This document shows positions 60,488 through 64,000 of a DNA stretch of 64,000 nucleotides, one piece after another. The translations under genes were made by a program, and so were the position numbers. The notes under the pieces were generated by a model, which was given only the letters and a program-made list of their open reading frames with translations, was not told the DNA's origin and made no database searches. Origin of the DNA: Strobilurus pachycystidiatus. Its lineage: Eukaryota > Basidiomycota > Agaricomycetes > Agaricales > Physalacriaceae. The stretch lies in assembly GCA_019915135.1 (NCBI GenBank), contig JAHLMK010000003.1, positions 806,001 to 870,000 on the forward strand. Direction: 5' to 3'. The stretch's first letter is position 1. Every line of letters starts with the position of its first letter.

Positions 60488-60978
60488 GATGGTGCGTATC
60501 AAGGCGCAAGGTAAGACACGCGCCCACACCTGGGCCCATTTTCCACATAATCAATCAAGGCTCGTACAAGTTGCGTGGTCAGTATCACTTTCGCGTCTCC
60601 TACACCTTATGGAATGATTCTCAGTATGAAGTATGAAGTATCAATCGTCGAAGATTTGGAGATCATTGAGCCAGCAAGAAAAGAGGGCCCGTGTCAACAG
60701 AATTAGGGAAAGCGAATGCTTAAAATCCTGCCATCGCGTTTTGCAAAGAGAAGACGCAGAAAAGGAGTGTGTCTCTCGAGACGTAGAGGTACAGATGTTT
60801 CAACAATTCATGCCTGGCGCTGCCAAACATACGAAACAATTCGATCAAATGCGGGAAATGTCGTTAAATAGCAAAAAATGAAAATAATTACTTCCTCTCT
60901 TCTACTGCCATCGACGCGCAGCACAAGAGGGCTCAAACCGGTCTATAAGTGCCATGGACGCAGCCGAGGACGCGGAGG
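60488..60978. other. Intergenic between copy-2 DUF6535 and the AT-hook gene
   Basis: The first ~160 bases match the promoter of the intact DUF6535 gene. An open frame at 60633-60881 has no supporting features and is not called. Confidence 0.5.
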
Positions 60979-63100
60979 ATGACCGGAATAGGTATAGAAC
61001 CCCGAGTCTCAACTATCCATCATCAGATGGAGAACACGGCCAGTCTTGCCTGTTACTCGTTGACGGAGGACACGGGCTAATGTTAAACCCTTCTAGACAT
61101 TGCCCGTTATGAAGTCCTCAGGCCAGAGAAGATCTATACGGTCAGGGTGCCTCCTCCCAAAGTGCCTCCTTCCAAACGCGTCTTGAGGAGCCAGACTCAG
61201 AAGCCTACCGGATCCGAGGAGCTGGACAAGCCACTGGAAGCGGACCGCACTACGTTAGACGATATACCGCTCGCGTCTACTGAGCACGATGACGAGTTCC
61301 GCGTGGATGATTTGTCTCGAGGGCGCAGCCGTGGCGATGTGCAACAGTCTCCGATGAAGCCCTCAACTCGGCGGGCTCGGGACGAGGATGAAATGTCTCC
61401 TTCAGTGCGTATACACTCCCTCACAGCCAACGTATCTGTCTAATGTCCTGTTTAGCCTGCAGCCCGAAGCAGGAGAAAGATGTCCCGCTCCCAGTCACCA
61501 ATCAATGTTGCGACCGATGCTCCCAAGGTCTAGTCAATGTCTAATCGTCTTGGCCTCTCTGACTGCGCTCCCAGGACAACACAAAAGCACGTAAAAAGGC
61601 CGCCAGGAAGCTTGCCAAGAAGGCTGCCAAGAAGGAGACGAAAGACGCGGCTGTCAAGCTCAAGGCGCGCTCAAAACAGGCGGCATCCTATGACGAGGAT
61701 TCGGACGATGCACCTGCTCCGGCCAAGGCTCGTCGCAAGGCTGGGCGTCCCAAAGCACTGACGCCGCCACCAGTGCCGTTTACAATGGCCTTCTATATGG
61801 AAATCGATGTCGGACCAGATCTCTCGCCACCTGTTATCATACGCGGCAGGGTACAGAAGAAGCCCGAGCCTCCGCCGCCCACGAAGATTGGCTCGGGCCT
61901 TCTGACTGACGACTCTGACTACTGGTCTCTCCTTAGCAACCTTGCGAGGACGAGCAAGGCCGAGAAGGAACGTCTTGTAGTGGATTCCATCTATTGGTCC
62001 ATTCGTCCGCTCCAGTCTATTGGTAAGAATATCGCGTGCTACCCTTTGCTTGACCCGCAATCCTTTGACACCATGATCATGCATATCAAGGGTATGACTC
62101 CCACGAAGCGCGCTAGCTCCGTTCTTAATATTTCAATGAGCCCTCCTCGCTCTCTTGTCAACGCGCAACAGCCGACTTTTGTACGTGATCATTCTATTCA
62201 TCGTTATGGTCGGAAACTCATATTCAAACAGTGGTGGAATGAAACCGGACTTGCACCCACGGTGGCACAATCCAGTAATCCTATTGAGGCTCGCCTTGAT
62301 AATCTTTTCGGACGTAATGTATGAAGCGAAGTATGCACTTGAATGACAATGACTGACAGCCTTGTAGCAAGGTCTTGACAAGAGGCTGGAGCCTCGCAGG
62401 ATAGAGATTGCAGCACGGTACAGACCTGGCATGTGTGCCCTTCATCCTACCATTCCCTGCTTTCCATACAAGAACGACACTCTCGAGCTTCATTGGGAAA
62501 TGGACGACAACCGTATCAACATCTTGGCACATGAAATCGTTCGTAATTCTATCAAAGAGCCAGCGTGTCTATGTCTTATTGTTGATATAGAACAACGGAC
62601 GCTGCAACATCAATACCCCGCCGCTGCTCAACAAGTTTTTCAAACCGGACAAGGCCTTGCCTATGCCAAAACGCCAGCAGCCTTACGCTCAGCTCCACCC
62701 TGCTAGTCCTTCCCGTGATGACACACTCTTCACTCCCGCTCGGCCTTCGTCGAACGAGCATGAGTATCTTTCTGCTTCCCGCAGGCAAGTGCCATCCAGC
62801 TCACTTCAGACACCAACACCATCCTCTTCCCGTCGACAACCAGCCTCTCCAGTGGACGAGAGATCAAGCCCTCCGCCACCCATCATTGATGATCGTGAGG
62901 CGTGGTTGCGCACAACTCTCAAGTTGGGTGATGATGCTTCTTGCTTTGACGTTGCTCTTGGAAAACTTCGGTTCAAGGTTGGGGATGATGTATCAGAGAT
63001 CCCCTTAGAGTACGTGACGTCAAAAACAGGTCTCGAGTTCTTAGAGTGGAATCGTTTCAAGAGTGCATATGTTAAATGGGTACAGCGTACTCGTCGCTGA
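60979..63100 (+). CDS. Basic nuclear protein with AT-hook-like motif, unknown function
   Basis: Six exons (60979-60991, 61097-61404, 61456-61527, 61575-62318, 62368-62538, 62591-63100) give 605 residues starting MTGIDIARYEVLRPEKIYTV. It is Lys/Arg/Ser-rich near the start (KARKKAARKLAKKAAKKETK), then an AT-hook-like KARRKAGRPKALTPPP, then a folded-looking segment PFTMAFYMEIDVGPDLSPP to DSIYWSIRPLQSIGKNIACY. A long middle and a Ser/Pro-rich linker lead to a C-terminal helical part (REAWLRTTLKLGDDASCFDV; EWNRFKSAYVKWVQRTRR). Proteins of this build recur in Agaricomycete repeat-rich regions as I recall them, but I know no function. It ends 17 bases from the stop of the convergent Tc1-like transposase, so it may be that element's partner. 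Confidence 0.65.
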
Positions 63101-63117
63101 TTAGATAGCTCTATGTT

Positions 63118-64000
63118 CTACAAATAGCCACTATGTTTGAACCATCCAGGAGCATTCTGTGCGTTCACGGCATTGAGACAGGCAGCATACAACACGAGCT
63201 CGGGAAATTGAGCATACTCAAGCTCACGCCAGTGCCTACGGAGGTACTTTTTAACTGCACTGAAGCTCTCCTCTATGGGATTGAAGTCAGGTGAATACGG
63301 TGGCAGGAAGATCAGTAATGATCCTGCGAGAATACTGTTAACTGATGTTCATACGAAGAAAGTATGATATCACTCACCATTGGCCTCTACAGCAGTTCGA
63401 ATGGCGTCACTCTTATGTATATTGCAGTTATCCATGATCAGAATACTTCGAGGACCCGGGAATGCATTCATTTCGGGTAACTACGCCACATATGAGTTCA
63501 GCCATAACATTGAGCACGGTGTAATGACATACCAAATCATTGATTAGGAAGTCAAACATCTCCTCGCCGTCGACAGAGCCATTGACAATGCGCAGGGCCA
63601 CGTAACCATCCAGTGATAGCGCTGGCAAGATGCTGTAACGCTCTCCCCGATCGTGCTCGAGGTATTCTACCGGTGTCTCACCCCGGGCTGCCCATCCATG
63701 TCTCCGTGCTATTGTTCGGCCGTCCTTTGACGATTCATCAACAAAGACCATCTGGTCTGCGGTGTAGTGACTGAGGACGTGTGTCATCCAAGGTGATCGA
63801 AGATCTTCGTCGCGCTGTGCCGCCACGATCTTCATGACCTTTCGGTTAAGCCCGAGGTCGCTGAGGTTGTTGTGAAGCGCTCCTATGGAGATCCGTTCTC
63901 CGTGCGAAACAGACAAGTAGGACTGGATTTCGTCGAGGAATAGGGAGGGCGTCTCTGAGAGAAGCTGTCTCAATTCGATGGCTAGCGGTGCACTTAGGAT
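63118..64000 (-). CDS. Tc1/mariner-like DDE transposase, 5' end beyond the window
   Basis: Cut-and-paste transposase of the DDE_3 superfamily. On the minus strand: an HTH-like start (LSETPSLFLDEIQSYLSVSH; SIGALHNNLSDLGLNRKVMK), the first catalytic Asp in DQMVFVDESSKDGRT, RHGWAARGETPVEYL, the second Asp in SILIMDNCNIHKSDAIR, and after an intron (about 63335-63377) LLIFLPPYSPDFNPIEESFS with the third acidic residue, followed by VKKYLRRHWRELEYAQFPEL. Stop at 63118-63120. Two introns interrupt the right half. All three acidic residues are present, so the enzyme could be active if the missing N-terminus is intact. No terminal repeat is visible in the window. Confidence 0.88.

Noticed and set aside
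60633..60881. Open frame rich in Lys, Arg and Glu
   Set aside because: Low-complexity composition only, no splice context, and it lies in the duplicated DUF6535 promoter flank.

Overview
This window is nuclear DNA of a filamentous fungus, almost certainly a mushroom-forming basidiomycete (Agaricomycetes). Genes carry many GT-AG introns of about 45-60 bases, coding sequence is fairly GC-rich, and two copies of the basidiomycete-typical DUF6535 membrane family are present. All gene models were spliced by eye; where an exon list is given its length is a multiple of three and the conserved family motifs run on across the junctions.

Left part (1-45 kb), mostly host genes: a small-exon hypothetical gene (1.6-3.5 kb, +); a P4-type phospholipid flippase (4.9-9.8 kb, +); an HMG-box protein (10.1-11.3 kb, -); a broken gene (12.1-12.8 kb, -); an intact DUF6535 protein (13.7-16.7 kb, +); an ADAM-type membrane metalloprotease (18.3-21.6 kb, +), tail to tail with a pepsin-fold membrane protein that seems to lack catalytic Asp motifs (21.9-23.9 kb, -); mitochondrial ClpP (24.4-25.5 kb, -), divergent from a Brl1/Brr6 nuclear-envelope protein (25.7-27.0 kb, +); a 64-residue SERF/4F5 protein (30.4-30.8 kb, -); the Cyc8/Ssn6 TPR corepressor (31.8-35.6 kb, +); a repeat-rich gene-poor stretch (35.6-40 kb); a low-complexity Pro/Ala/Glu protein (40.3-41.7 kb, +); a MYND-finger protein (42.5-44.5 kb, -); and a truncated isochorismatase fragment (44.7 kb, +).

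Right part (45-64 kb), a mobile-element landscape. A second DUF6535 gene on the minus strand (60.49 to 45.03 kb) is split by one 12,284-bp DNA transposon (45,980-58,263). The element has near-perfect terminal inverted repeats starting CAGACTCCTTCC and is flanked by an exact 9-bp target duplication, CACAATTGG. It encodes a MULE-like DDE transposase (-), a Fe(II)/2-oxoglutarate dioxygenase resembling the fungal TET/JBP-like group (-), a C2H2 zinc-finger nuclear protein with acidic SUMO-interaction-like patches (+), a 143-residue protein of unknown role (+) and a frameshifted Pho80-type cyclin that looks like a captured host gene (+). Its ends are compound, with repeated CGCTATAACACC motifs in alternating orientation and a nested 488-bp MITE-like insertion. 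Beyond the split gene lie a basic nuclear protein with an AT-hook-like motif (61.0-63.1 kb, +) and a Tc1/mariner-like DDE transposase that runs off the window (63.1-64 kb, -).

The most notable system is the large MULE-like element joining a transposase to a putative DNA-base dioxygenase and a zinc-finger protein. A plausible, untested reading is that the cargo changes chromatin or base modification around the element.
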